The notes under the pieces are model-generated. The model saw only the letters and a program-made list of their open reading frames with translations. It did no database searches and had not been told where the DNA came from. From JAVBPE01 sp031549865 (GTDB lineage: Bacteria; Bacillota_I; Bacilli_A; Acholeplasmatales; Anaeroplasmataceae), in assembly GCA_031549865.1 (NCBI GenBank), contig JAVBPE010000008.1, forward strand, positions 62,001 to 126,000: a DNA stretch of 64,000 bases. The letters are read 5' to 3'. This document shows, piece after piece, positions 52,572-61,546 of this stretch (its first letter is position 1; each line of letters opens with the position of its first letter). Made by a program: the position numbers and the translations under genes.

Positions 52572-52647
52572 TGGTGGACCCTTGGAGACTCGAACTCCAG
52601 ACCCACTGATTAAGAGTCAGTTGCTCTACCAACTGAGCTAAGGGTCC
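52572..52647 (-). tRNA. tRNA-Lys (anticodon CUU)
   Basis: 76 nt on the - strand including an encoded CCA. Acceptor GGACCCT pairs with AGGGTCC, discriminator A; D-loop AGCTCAGTTGGTAGAGC; anticodon stem ACTGA/TCAGT with loop CTCTTAA giving anticodon CTT; T-loop GTTCGAGTC. It reads the AAG codon. Confidence 0.95.
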
Positions 52648-52719
52648 AATTAAGTTGCTTTTATATTATATAAGATATTGACGTAAAAATCAAGCAATTT
52701 TTACATAAAGAGGAAAAAA

Positions 52720-53259
52720 ATGAAAAAAACTAAAACTAAAAAAGAAAATTCGATAACAAGCTTATTTTATACAACTAAAAATAATAAAATTATTGTTCCG
52801 TTTGAGTATGAATCAATTGATGATATATTCATTGAAAATGGAGTTTTAGAGCCGTTTTTAAATCCTATATTCTATCAAGAAATTGATGAATTAATTGATA
52901 GTGGAATAAAGGTGAAACAAATAATGTTAGATATCAAGGTTCATAATAAAAATATATATGATAATAAGAGAATCTATGATGTTTTTAAAAACAATTTCAA
53001 ATTAAAATGTAAAGTAATAGAGGATAAGAAAAGAAGAGTCAATATTATTAGTTTATTAGTAATGATTATTGGGGCATTGCTTCTTGCAATAGCACAGCAG
53101 AATCAAAATGATTCCCAAATTTTAATGAGTGAAATAATAAGTATAAGTGGAACCTTGTTAATTTGGGAAGGTTTATATATGGCAACATTTGAAAATTTTT
53201 TTAGTACAAACACTTTAAATGATTATAGATATTTGACTAAAAGAATTAAAATTGAATAA
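52720..53259 (+). CDS. Membrane protein of unknown function
   Basis: 179 residues, AAGAGG before the ATG. The N-terminal 110 residues are soluble, Lys/Ile/Asp-rich and without motif that I know. Two TM helices follow (about 112-130 and 140-158) joined by a short QQNQND turn, and a 20-residue basic tail. No family recognised. It stands alone between the tRNA and degV. Confidence 0.7.
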   Translation: MKKTKTKKENSITSLFYTTKNNKIIVPFEYESIDDIFIENGVLEPFLNPIFYQEIDELIDSGIKVKQIMLDIKVHNKNIYDNKRIYDVFKNNFKLKCKVIEDKKRRVNIISLLVMIIGALLLAIAQQNQNDSQILMSEIISISGTLLIWEGLYMATFENFFSTNTLNDYRYLTKRIKIE

Positions 53260-53283
53260 AAAAAGCCCTGAGGCTTTTTTTTA
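53258..53283. terminator. Bidirectional terminator
   Basis: AAAAGCC and GGCTTTT pair around four bases, with A and T runs on either side, between the membrane protein gene and degV. Confidence 0.8.
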
Positions 53284-54108
53284 TCCAAATGCAACTAAAC
53301 AACCATGATTAAGTGCATAAAATGAACATAATCCACGAGTTTTAATTACACGTACTTGTTTAAATTCATATTTTTCATTAATCAATTCTTCAAGCATTGA
53401 TGCTTCTTCCTCAGCATAACAATGGCTTATAATACATTGACCAATAGAAGTGTTTGCCATTTTTTCTCCAATGAATTCAACCATTCTTTTTAATGCAACC
53501 TTAATTGTTCTAGGTTTTTCAACTATTTTAATTTCTCCATCTTCAGCTTGGCATAATGGTTTAATACGTAAGGCAGTAGCGAAGATTGATGTAAGTTTAG
53601 ACATACGTCCATTTTTAACTAAATTATCAAATGATGATAAGACGAACAATAAGTTCGTTTTTTCAATATGTTCATCAATCAGTTGACAGATTTTAGCGTA
53701 ATCATGACCGGCATTAATAAATTCAACTAATTTATCAATTAATACAATCATACTTCCTGAAGTTGCTTTAGAATCAATAACGTGAACTTTATTTGCAACT
53801 TGATTCTTTGCTAAAATAGCACTATTATATGTGCCTGATAATTTTGAAGAAATTGTAATGCAAAAATTGTATTCACATTCATCAAATTCTTCCATAAATA
53901 AACCTGGACTTGGACAAGCAGTTGTTGATTTACCTGGATAAGCATACATCGCATTTAATAAATCTTCAGTGTTAATATTTTCGTCGTCGACAAATGAATC
54001 TTGCCCAATATTAATAGTTAGTGGAACAACACTAAATCCAATATTTTCATCTTTTATATAGTCATTTGTCAAATCACAAGAGCTGTCTGCAATTATTTTA
54101 AATTTCAT
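53281..54108 (-). CDS. DegV-family fatty-acid-binding protein
   Basis: 275 residues. The DegV signature is IIADSSCDLTNDYI at the N-terminus, followed by TTACPSPGLFMEEF, ISSKLSGTYNSA and VIDSKATSGSMIVLIDKL. Family members bind a long-chain fatty acid; in Gram-positives FakB proteins of this fold present it to the kinase FakA. Whether this copy is a FakB is not decided, and no fakA gene lies here. AGGAGGG precedes the ATG. Confidence 0.92.
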   Translation of the reverse strand: MKFKIIADSSCDLTNDYIKDENIGFSVVPLTINIGQDSFVDDENINTEDLLNAMYAYPGKSTTACPSPGLFMEEFDECEYNFCITISSKLSGTYNSAILAKNQVANKVHVIDSKATSGSMIVLIDKLVEFINAGHDYAKICQLIDEHIEKTNLLFVLSSFDNLVKNGRMSKLTSIFATALRIKPLCQAEDGEIKIVEKPRTIKVALKRMVEFIGEKMANTSIGQCIISHCYAEEEASMLEELINEKYEFKQVRVIKTRGLCSFYALNHGCLVAFG

Positions 54109-54225
54109 TTTTTCCCTCCTAATGGATATACCATCTAGTTTCGATTATTATATCACATATTCTTAAATATGTCTATTTTATGAATAATATTCTTTAATTT
54201 CACATATTTATTTTATGGTGAGATA

Positions 54226-55647
54226 ATGAAAATAAATATTTTATTAAAATCAATAGGTAATTATTCAAATTTAGCAGTTCATGATGTTGTAGATATCACT
54301 CGTAAGTTAGAAGAAGTAAGATTAAACTCTTTATATGTTCTTATAAAATATAGTGAAGAAGATTTAAAAACTGCCATCTTAAAAGGTGCTAAAACAATAA
54401 TAACAGAAGTTGAGATTAAAGATAAATTTGATAATGTAAATATTATTTTAGTGGATCATTGTAAAATAGCATATCAAAAATTATTATCTAAGTTTTATAA
54501 TAATAGAATTAATAAAATGAAGATAATAGGTGTTACAGGTACTAATGGTAAAACAACTGTTACGACCTTACTACATGAATTTTTTGGCTATAAACAATTA
54601 AAAAGTATATTTATTGGCACAGGAGAAATAAAATATGATAATTTCATTTATGACAATAAAAACACAACGCCCGATATTAAAGAAATATATTATCATCTAA
54701 ATGAAGCATATAAATTAGGTGTTAGATATTGTTTTATGGAAGTTTCAAGTATTTCAATTGAAGAACTTCGTGTTCATAATATACCTTTTCATGCAGTTAT
54801 TTTGACGAATTTTAGCCAAGATCATCTAGATTATCATTTAAATTTAGATAACTATTTAAATGCTAAATGTCGGTTATTTAGTGGACTAAAAAAGAATAAA
54901 TATTTGATTATAAATCGTGATGAACCAAAATATAAAAGATTTATGGAATATGGTGTTGGAAAAATAATAACATATGGTATTGATAATCCTTCTGATTTTA
55001 AAGCAAGTGATATAAATTATACATATTACAAAATGGATTTTAAAATAAATGGAGAAGAAATAAGCAGTTTTTTAATTGGTAAATTTAATGTATATAATAT
55101 TTTAGCTGTTATGGCAGCAATTAAATCATTAGGTTTTAAAAATACTGATTTTATTAATTTCTTAAAGTATTATCATCATGTTGATGGTAGACTCAATTTT
55201 ATCCCATTAAAAGATAAATTAGTAGTTATAGACTATGCCCATACCCCCTTTGCCTTAGAATCACTTTTAAAAACTTTAAAGCTTTTAAATCATCATGAAA
55301 TCATATCTGTAATTGGTTGTGGTGGGAATAGAGATAAGGATAAAAGAAGTAAGATAGGACATGTTTTGACAAATCTAAGTGATAAAATAATACTCACGAA
55401 TGATAATCCGAGATTTGAAGATCCGAATATGATTATCGATGATATTAAAAAAGGAATTGATAAAGAAGTAGAGGTTATATTAGATCGTAAGAAAGCAATA
55501 GAATATGCTATTAATAATTCTACTGAAAATGATATTATAGCTATTATTGGAAAAGGGAAAGAAAAAAGTCAAAATATTGAAGGATTACTTATTCCTTATA
55601 GTGATTATGATACATTAATTGAGATTATAGAGGAACATTCATGTTAG
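54226..55647 (+). CDS. murE: UDP-MurNAc-tripeptide ligase MurE (meso-DAP type)
   Basis: 473 residues. ATP loop VTGTNGKTTVTTLL, the Mur-ligase middle segment MEVSSISIEEL and HLDYHLN (carbamylated Lys region follows), and the C-terminal specificity motif at D393: LTNDNPRFEDP. DNPR is found in MurE enzymes that add meso-diaminopimelate, in contrast to the Lys-adding form of staphylococci. It overlaps mraY by 7 bases, in a compact murE-mraY-murD cassette without mraW, ftsL, pbpB or ftsZ. Confidence 0.92.
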   Translation: MKINILLKSIGNYSNLAVHDVVDITRKLEEVRLNSLYVLIKYSEEDLKTAILKGAKTIITEVEIKDKFDNVNIILVDHCKIAYQKLLSKFYNNRINKMKIIGVTGTNGKTTVTTLLHEFFGYKQLKSIFIGTGEIKYDNFIYDNKNTTPDIKEIYYHLNEAYKLGVRYCFMEVSSISIEELRVHNIPFHAVILTNFSQDHLDYHLNLDNYLNAKCRLFSGLKKNKYLIINRDEPKYKRFMEYGVGKIITYGIDNPSDFKASDINYTYYKMDFKINGEEISSFLIGKFNVYNILAVMAAIKSLGFKNTDFINFLKYYHHVDGRLNFIPLKDKLVVIDYAHTPFALESLLKTLKLLNHHEIISVIGCGGNRDKDKRSKIGHVLTNLSDKIILTNDNPRFEDPNMIIDDIKKGIDKEVEVILDRKKAIEYAINNSTENDIIAIIGKGKEKSQNIEGLLIPYSDYDTLIEIIEEHSC

Positions 55648-56591
55648 TATGGTTTTTGATTTCATTAATACTGTCAATAGCTTCAAATATAATATTTTTA
55701 AAATCTAAAAAAAGTTTAAAACAAGTTGAAAGAGAAGAAGGTTTAGCTTCTCATAAAGTAAAAAATGGAACTAAAACTATGGCAGGAATTATTTTTGTAA
55801 TAATTCCCTGTCTTTTATCCATAATATATTTAATAATTAAAAAAGAATTCATATTTGAAGTTTTCTTCTTAAGTCTAACATATTTCTTGTTTGGAATAGT
55901 AGGCTTTATTGATGATTTTTTGAAAGTTGTAAAAAAGAATAATTTAGGATTAAGTTCTAGATTAAAAATGATTTTATTAATATTGGTTTCTGGCTTATTA
56001 TTCTTTTTATTATTAACATTTGGTTATGAAACGAGTGTTGTAATATTTAATTTTCAAATAAGCATGGGGTTCTTTTATGGGTTATTTATATTATTTATGT
56101 ATGCATCAGTTACAAATGCCTGTAATTTTACTGATGGTATTGATGGGCTATGTGGTGGAGTTAGTTTAATAATTTTAATAGGCTTTATAATTATCTCAAA
56201 TTTTAATAAAAATGATGATGTATTAACATTTATATTGATTGTTGTCGCATCAATTTTAGCATTTTATCATTTTAACTTTCCAAAAGCGAAATTTTTTATG
56301 GGGGATACAGGTTCTTTAGCAATTGGTGGATTACTAACAAGTTTAGCCATAATTTTTAAAACTTATGATGTATTTATATTTATGTGCTTAATTTTTATAT
56401 TTGAAGCTTTAAGCGTTGTAGTCCAAATCATTTATTTTAAATTAACAAAAGGAAAAAGAATATTTCTAATGTCACCACTTCATCATCATTTAGAATTAAG
56501 AGGTCATAAAGAAATAATTATAAACATAATATTTTATATAGCACAAATTATAGCATTATATATCGGATTACTAATAGGGGGATTTATATGA
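55641..56591 (+). CDS. mraY: Phospho-N-acetylmuramoyl-pentapeptide-transferase MraY
   Basis: 316 residues with about ten TM helices. Signature segments: GLASHKVKNGTKTMAGIIF, GFIDDFLKVVKKNNLGLS (first catalytic Asp pair), NFTDGIDGLCGG, FMGDTGSLAIGG and MSPLHHHLELRG. It makes lipid I at the membrane from UDP-MurNAc-pentapeptide and undecaprenyl phosphate. Overlaps murD by 4 bases (ATGA). Confidence 0.96.
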   Translation: MLVWFLISLILSIASNIIFLKSKKSLKQVEREEGLASHKVKNGTKTMAGIIFVIIPCLLSIIYLIIKKEFIFEVFFLSLTYFLFGIVGFIDDFLKVVKKNNLGLSSRLKMILLILVSGLLFFLLLTFGYETSVVIFNFQISMGFFYGLFILFMYASVTNACNFTDGIDGLCGGVSLIILIGFIIISNFNKNDDVLTFILIVVASILAFYHFNFPKAKFFMGDTGSLAIGGLLTSLAIIFKTYDVFIFMCLIFIFEALSVVVQIIYFKLTKGKRIFLMSPLHHHLELRGHKEIIINIIFYIAQIIALYIGLLIGGFI

Positions 56592-57811
56592 GAATACTAT
56601 TACTAGGAAAAGGGAAAAGCAGTGAAGCAGCAAAAAGATTATTAGATAAAAATCATGTGACATATGATTATTTAGAATTAAATGAAGTTACTGATTTTAA
56701 TTATGACATTATTGTAAGAAGTCCAGGGATTCCTAATAAATTATTAGAATCAGAAAAGATTGATTTCAAAAAAACAAGAATAATAACCGAAATAGAACTT
56801 GCAACATATTTTTATGATCCATTTATAATTGCAGTAACTGGTTCAAATGGTAAAACTTCTACAGTTACGATGTTAAACGATATTTTAAAGCAAAAATATG
56901 ATACTATTGCCTGTGGAAATATTGGTTATACTTTAACAGATGCCTTACTTGATTTTCCTAATAAAGAAATATATATTGTAGAAGTTTCATCATTTCAACT
57001 TGAATGTGTGAAAAATTTTAAACCTAATATTTCGATAGTATTAAATGTTGAGGCCTGTCATATTGATCATCACGAAAATTTTAAAAACTATTGCCTAGCT
57101 AAACAAAAAATAGCTATGGGTCAAACGAGTAGTGATTTTTTAATATATAATTTTGATTCTATTGAATGTCGAAGAATCGCTGAAAAAACTTTAGCAAAAA
57201 CAAGAAGTTTTTCACCTACAAATTTACTAGCTGATTTATATAGTTTTGAAAATAAAATTTATTATCGTAATAAAAAAATAATCAAATTATCTAAATTACC
57301 TTTTAAAGAAGAATATAAAATATCTAATTTTATGGCTGTACTAAATGTATGCATGCTATTAAATATCAAAAAGAAAATGATTAAAAAATATTTGAAAAAT
57401 TATAAAGGCGTAGAATTTAGAGTTGAGGAAATCAAGAAAAATATTTTTAATGATGGAAAGAGTACTAACCCATTTTCAACAATAGCCTCTCTTAAGGAAC
57501 TTAAAAGAGTAAGTTTAATATGTGGTGGATATGATAGGGGAGAAAACCTAGAAGTATTACTTCCTTATTTAGGAAATATCAGTGAAGTATATGCTTATGG
57601 TAGTACAAAAAATAAAATAAATGATTTCATGAAATCAAATAATATAAAATCAAATGTATACAATAATTTAGAAGATGCGACTATTAATGCACTTAAGAAT
57701 AAAAGTGATGAAGATATAATTCTTTATTCACCAATGTTTGCTTCCTATGATGAATATTATAATTACATTGAAAGAAGCAATGAATTTAATAAGATAGTTA
57801 CCGGAATGTAA
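56588..57811 (+). CDS. murD: UDP-N-acetylmuramoylalanine--D-glutamate ligase MurD
   Basis: 407 residues, about 40 shorter than most MurD. The N-terminal UDP-binding Rossmann part has LLLGKGKSSEAAKRL and DIIVRSPGIPNKLL; the ATP loop is VTGSNGKTSTVTML; ALVE-type segment VEVSSFQLECV; and NVEACHIDHHENF. C-terminal GGYDRGENLEVLLPYL matches the family. Adds D-Glu to UDP-MurNAc-L-Ala. The shortness appears spread over loops, not a truncation. Confidence 0.92.
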   Translation: MRILLLGKGKSSEAAKRLLDKNHVTYDYLELNEVTDFNYDIIVRSPGIPNKLLESEKIDFKKTRIITEIELATYFYDPFIIAVTGSNGKTSTVTMLNDILKQKYDTIACGNIGYTLTDALLDFPNKEIYIVEVSSFQLECVKNFKPNISIVLNVEACHIDHHENFKNYCLAKQKIAMGQTSSDFLIYNFDSIECRRIAEKTLAKTRSFSPTNLLADLYSFENKIYYRNKKIIKLSKLPFKEEYKISNFMAVLNVCMLLNIKKKMIKKYLKNYKGVEFRVEEIKKNIFNDGKSTNPFSTIASLKELKRVSLICGGYDRGENLEVLLPYLGNISEVYAYGSTKNKINDFMKSNNIKSNVYNNLEDATINALKNKSDEDIILYSPMFASYDEYYNYIERSNEFNKIVTGM

Positions 57812-57906
57812 CAAATAAATTTAATTTTTCTTTACATTTTTTTACATATAATTGATAGAATTAACTCCTTTAATTGGATATTATAAAAAAAAGGAGTGAT
57901 TTATTC

Positions 57907-58173
57907 ATGTTAGAAATAGAAAAAAGACGCTATTATTTTTCTTTGTGGACTATAAGAATATTAGTCCCAATAATATTTATAATGCTTTTAATATTTGGAA
58001 TAAATATTCTCAAATTTTCACTATTTGGAGGTACCATGATAATTCTTTATGCGCTTTTTATTTTATTTTTATTGATATATGGAAATAAAAAAATTAAAGA
58101 ACGAATAAGAGCAATAGAAATGGAAGAAGAGCGAGTAAGAGAATTAGAAAAAAAAGTTAAAAATTATCTTTAA
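57907..58173 (+). CDS. Small membrane protein with C-terminal coiled coil
   Basis: 88 residues from the ATG at 57907 (AAGGAGTGAT 9 bases upstream; a TTG at 57874 has none). Two TM helices (about 14-34 and 41-60), then an acidic/basic amphipathic helix (IKERIRAIEMEEERVRELEKKVKNYL). Function unknown. It lies after murD and may belong to the same transcription unit. Confidence 0.65.
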   Translation: MLEIEKRRYYFSLWTIRILVPIIFIMLLIFGINILKFSLFGGTMIILYALFILFLLIYGNKKIKERIRAIEMEEERVRELEKKVKNYL

Positions 58174-58178
58174 AAATA

Positions 58179-58223
58179 TAAAGCAACCTATATTGGATAT
58201 ATAGTCCAAAAAAAGGCTGCTTT
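58179..58223 (+). terminator. Probable terminator, imperfect hairpin
   Basis: AAAGCA pairs with TGCTTT around a nested TTGGA/TCCAA hairpin, then a short T run. Confidence 0.5.
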
Positions 58224-58234
58224 TATTATTAATG

Positions 58235-58447
58235 CTAATTATCTGATTTTTTTGATATTAAAACACCGCAGTTATCGCAGTAATGGGCAACCGCACTGCA
58301 TCCTTGCCAACCACTAGCTATTACAATGTCATTTTTGGATTTCCTTGATATATAGAAGATAAATCTTTCTTCTTCAGAGAAAAAGACACCTCTAGCACCT
58401 TGAACAAATCCACTTCGCATTTCATTATTACAATAAGGACATTTCAT
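58235..58447 (-). CDS. Small zinc-ribbon protein (DUF6487-like)
   Basis: 70 residues. One Cys pair at the N-terminus (MKCPYCNNEM), another near the end (HYCDNCGVLI), the CxxC...CxxC spacing of a zinc ribbon, plus the segment GFVQGARGVFFSEE typical of this small family often found in Bacillota. Function unknown. Third gene of the GNAT-TetR operon on the - strand. Confidence 0.8.
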   Translation of the reverse strand: MKCPYCNNEMRSGFVQGARGVFFSEEERFIFYISRKSKNDIVIASGWQGCSAVAHYCDNCGVLISKKSDN

Positions 58448-58462
58448 AAAATCACCTTCTTT

Positions 58463-58993
58463 TTAAATTTTTCCAAACTTTAGCGATTCGAAAAAAATCG
58501 TTGTTATTTCCTCAGTGCTTTCTTTTAAGCCGCTTGTTATCCAAATATATATTACATTAAATAATGCTCCTGAATAAGTATATAGATTATATTGATCTTG
58601 AATTGATTTTAGATGAGGAATAGTATTATCAATCATATAAGTATTAATTGCTTTTAAGAAATATTGAGAAAAACCACTATTAAATAAAGCTTCTAATTGA
58701 TTAGAATAATTTTTAATATAATTAAAAGTCCTTTTTAAATTCTCAAACCTAGTTATATGGCTTAGATTAGGTGCAAATTCCTTTTTGTACTCAACTAATA
58801 TATACATTAAGAAGAAGTCCACTATTTCTTCTTTAGAATCAAAATTACGGTAGTAAGAAGCTCTTGCGACACCAGCTTTTTTTACAATATCAATAATTTT
58901 TATATCACTTAATGCTTTATTTTTCATTAAAATAAAAATGGCATTAGATAATGAAAGCTTAATTTCTAAATTTAGTTCTTGTCGTTTATCCAT
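58463..58993 (-). CDS. TetR-family transcriptional regulator
   Basis: 176 residues. The N-terminal HTH has IKIIDIVKKAGVARASYYRNFDSKEEIVDFF, a typical TetR/AcrR signature. The C-terminal part is all-helical. It lies between the GNAT gene and the zinc-ribbon gene in one - strand operon, whose upstream region carries a TTTGTC-GACAAA palindrome that could be its operator. Confidence 0.88.
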   Translation of the reverse strand: MDKRQELNLEIKLSLSNAIFILMKNKALSDIKIIDIVKKAGVARASYYRNFDSKEEIVDFFLMYILVEYKKEFAPNLSHITRFENLKRTFNYIKNYSNQLEALFNSGFSQYFLKAINTYMIDNTIPHLKSIQDQYNLYTYSGALFNVIYIWITSGLKESTEEITTIFFESLKFGKI

Positions 58994-59005
58994 AATTACT
59001 CCAGT

Positions 59006-59527
59006 TTATAATATATATTCATATAATAAAAAATTTGCGACTCCTGTATCTTCATAAAACATTTCAATTGCAGAAACATATTTAAAACCAATACTAGTAT
59101 AAAGGTTCATAGCTGGAGTATTTCCTTCTAATACATCAAGTCTAATCGCTTTATAATTCTTTCTTCGGGCTATATTTATAGCTTCATTAACCATAAACTT
59201 TGCAATGCCTTGACCTTTATATTTATAAAGTACACCAAGTAAATGAATTAGTTTAACTTCATTTTTATTTGCCTTCACATTCCATAAGACATTATCATAG
59301 GCATCATCAGAATCTTGATTTAAGATCATTGCTGCAATGCATTCATTATTATTAATAATCATATATAATTCTTGATTATTTATAGCATTTATAAAAAGTT
59401 CATCATAAGGGTAGATGTCCTTTTTCCATTTAGGAGCGTAATCTAGTCCTTGCATTTCATCTATTATAGTATTATAAAAATCTTTAATTTTGTTAAAGTC
59501 ATTATGCTGTGCTTTAATTAATTCCAT
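59006..59527 (-). CDS. GNAT-family N-acetyltransferase
   Basis: 173 residues. Acetyl-CoA-binding motif A is LLGVLYKYKGQGIAKFMVNEA (Q/R-x-x-G-x-G/A), followed by motif B AIRLDVLEGNTPAMNLYTSIGF. The acceptor (amino group of a protein, drug or metabolite) is not predictable. First gene of the operon; GGTGAATATTT precedes the ATG. Only 12 bases separate it from the TetR gene. Confidence 0.88.
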   Translation of the reverse strand: MELIKAQHNDFNKIKDFYNTIIDEMQGLDYAPKWKKDIYPYDELFINAINNQELYMIINNNECIAAMILNQDSDDAYDNVLWNVKANKNEVKLIHLLGVLYKYKGQGIAKFMVNEAINIARRKNYKAIRLDVLEGNTPAMNLYTSIGFKYVSAIEMFYEDTGVANFLLYEYIL

Positions 59528-59561
59528 AAATATTCACCTTCAAATTTAATAAATTAAGGTA

Positions 59562-59577
59562 TTTGTCCATAGACAAA
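59562..59577. promoter_or_regulatory. Candidate TetR operator
   Basis: TTTGTC-cata-GACAAA is a perfect 6-bp inverted repeat; a further TTTGTC half-site lies at 59588-59593. It is 35 bases upstream of the GNAT start on the - strand and about 84 bases before the divergent hydrolase start, so it could serve both. Confidence 0.5.
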
Positions 59578-59660
59578 AACCCCCTTGTTTGTCTCACATA
59601 ATGTAAGGTATCATTGACATGGTTTATTTTACCATATTTTTTATTTTTTTGGAGGATTAT

Positions 59661-60848
59661 ATGAAAATATTAAAAAGAATAGTATTAATTATACTAATTA
59701 CGATTATAGTAGTTTTAGTTATAGGTGCAATTAGTGTTTATGGAGTTTGGCATAATGAATTATCAACTGTAACATCTTTTAAACAGTTAAAGACCCGTAA
59801 TGATTCACATGACGATGGTTCAATATATGAAATGACAGTAAGTGGTGATTATTACTTTGATGAGTTCATTGAACAAGGTGGAGTATCTAATGATAAAGAA
59901 TTAATTAGCTTTGTGACTAATAAAATAACAAAGGGTTTATTAAAATTAAATATTGGTGAAACCGAAATTGCTTGCTCAGCATTTACGGCAAAAACTGAAG
60001 ATGGAGATTATTTATTTGCAAGAAACTATGATTTCGCGAAAACTAATACATGTATCGTAAAAACTTCACCTAAAGGACGTCATGCTTCAGTATCAACTGT
60101 AGATTTACAATTTTTAGGAATAGATTGTAATTCAGATGTATCAAGTCTAATGGATAAAATGACATGTCTTGCAGCACCTTATGCTCCACTTGATGGAATA
60201 AATGATGCGGGTGTAAGTTGTGGAATATTTATGTCTTATCAAGGTTTAGAAACTACACCAACAAATCAAAATACAAATGCACCTGATATTACATCAACAA
60301 CTATGTTAAGATTAGTATTAGATTATGCAGATTCAGTAGAAGAAGCGGTTGAATTAATATCTAAATATGATCTTCACGATTCAGCAGGAACAAGTTATCA
60401 TTATATGATTGCGGATGCAACTGGTAAAAGTGCAATCTTAGAATGGGTCTATGGAACTGATATTACTGATAACGATGGGTCTAAAAGAGAATTAGTTGTA
60501 ACATATAACGATAATGATGCAAGAATAGGTAGTCGTGAGGAAGAGGCAAACTATCAATGGATTACAAATTTTATTATTGAACCAAATTATTATGAAGATG
60601 ATACTAAAAAAGCTGGCTGGGATCGTTATAATACATTATATGATGGATTATCTAAAACAAATGGTATTGTAAAAGATGAACAAGCAGCAATGGATATTTT
60701 AGCAAGTGTTGGAAGAAGAAGTTACGGCACTGGTGGAAATGGAACTACAGTTCATAGCGCAGTTTATAATCTAACAAAGAAAACTTCATATTGGATTGGT
60801 AATGAACATTTTGATGATGTAAAATCAAAATATTATTATTCATTATAA
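59661..60848 (+). CDS. Membrane-anchored Ntn-type linear amide hydrolase (choloylglycine hydrolase/C45-like)
   Basis: 395 residues from the ATG at 59661 (GGAGG 5 bases upstream). An N-terminal TM anchor (about 5-30) is followed by an exposed catalytic domain. Near C105 the sequence is EIACSAFTAKTEDGDYLFARNYDFA, the CSAF...RN.D pattern of Ntn amide hydrolases (penicillin V acylase, bile salt hydrolase, acyl-CoA:6-APA acyltransferase). Here the Cys is internal, so activity would need cleavage before it. Also seen: APYAPLDGINDAGVSCGIFM and SAVYNLTKKTSYWIGN. Substrate unknown. Confidence 0.82.
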   Translation: MKILKRIVLIILITIIVVLVIGAISVYGVWHNELSTVTSFKQLKTRNDSHDDGSIYEMTVSGDYYFDEFIEQGGVSNDKELISFVTNKITKGLLKLNIGETEIACSAFTAKTEDGDYLFARNYDFAKTNTCIVKTSPKGRHASVSTVDLQFLGIDCNSDVSSLMDKMTCLAAPYAPLDGINDAGVSCGIFMSYQGLETTPTNQNTNAPDITSTTMLRLVLDYADSVEEAVELISKYDLHDSAGTSYHYMIADATGKSAILEWVYGTDITDNDGSKRELVVTYNDNDARIGSREEEANYQWITNFIIEPNYYEDDTKKAGWDRYNTLYDGLSKTNGIVKDEQAAMDILASVGRRSYGTGGNGTTVHSAVYNLTKKTSYWIGNEHFDDVKSKYYYSL

Positions 60849-60870
60849 AATTTCATTATTTAAGAACATT

Positions 60871-60905
60871 AAAGTCAAATTTTCAAAATTTGGACTTTTT
60901 TTTAT
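60871..60905 (+). terminator. Terminator after the amide hydrolase gene
   Basis: AAAGTCAAATTTT and AAAATTTGGACTTT pair with one bulged G around a short loop, followed by a T run. Confidence 0.75.
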
Positions 60906-60989
60906 TAAGTTTTCTAATTATTTATAATTTCTATGTTTTCCAATATTAATTAATCCATTCAAGAAAATTATTAAAGTATTTATTTTATT

Positions 60990-60995
60990 TATAAT
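60990..60995 (+). promoter_or_regulatory. -10 box very close to the next start codon
   Basis: TATAAT, with only a weak TTATTA 16 bp upstream. Transcription would begin about two bases before the ATG at 61004, giving a leaderless or nearly leaderless mRNA. Confidence 0.4.
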
Positions 60996-61003
60996 AATTC
61001 AAA

Positions 61004-61447
61004 ATGTCAAATGATGTAAAAAATGGTTATGCTTTATCTTTATTAATTAGTGGTAAGAATTTAGAGTTGGACTATAATGAAGAAAGCGAAAAAAATAAAG
61101 ATTTGATAAGTGAAGAACGCTGGAATTATGCTTTTTGGGACCAAGTAAATTCAAAAAAAATATTTAACGAAAAAGAAATATTTATAGATTGGCTAGATTA
61201 TATAGATTATAAGAAAGATAAATTCTATTCAATTAAAGAATTAATATATCATCCTGTATTTAAGAAAATTTTAATTAATGTCTTAAATGATATAAGAAAT
61301 GAAGGAATTATAAAAGATAAATTTGGAAAAGAAGTACTTATTATAATTCATGATTTAGAATATTATGATGATATAAATGCTTTAACAAAAAAAGTTAATG
61401 AAAAAGAATTATTAACAAATTTCTTTATCTGGTACAAAAATTTTTAG
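61004..61447 (+). CDS. Protein of unknown function
   Basis: 147 residues, Lys/Glu/Asp/Ile-rich, soluble, apparently all-helical in the middle. No motif recognised. The ATG lacks a ribosome site and lies 8 bases after a TATAAT. It opens an accessory-looking run of four genes (unknown, DUF5131, YjbR-like, MazG-like). Confidence 0.55.
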   Translation: MSNDVKNGYALSLLISGKNLELDYNEESEKNKDLISEERWNYAFWDQVNSKKIFNEKEIFIDWLDYIDYKKDKFYSIKELIYHPVFKKILINVLNDIRNEGIIKDKFGKEVLIIIHDLEYYDDINALTKKVNEKELLTNFFIWYKNF

Positions 61448-61546
61448 GTGAAACAAATATCTCAGACTATTAAAAAGTTTGAGATATTTTTTACAAACTA
61501 AAAAGTATATTTATGTTATACTAAAATATATGCATGAGGTGAAAAT

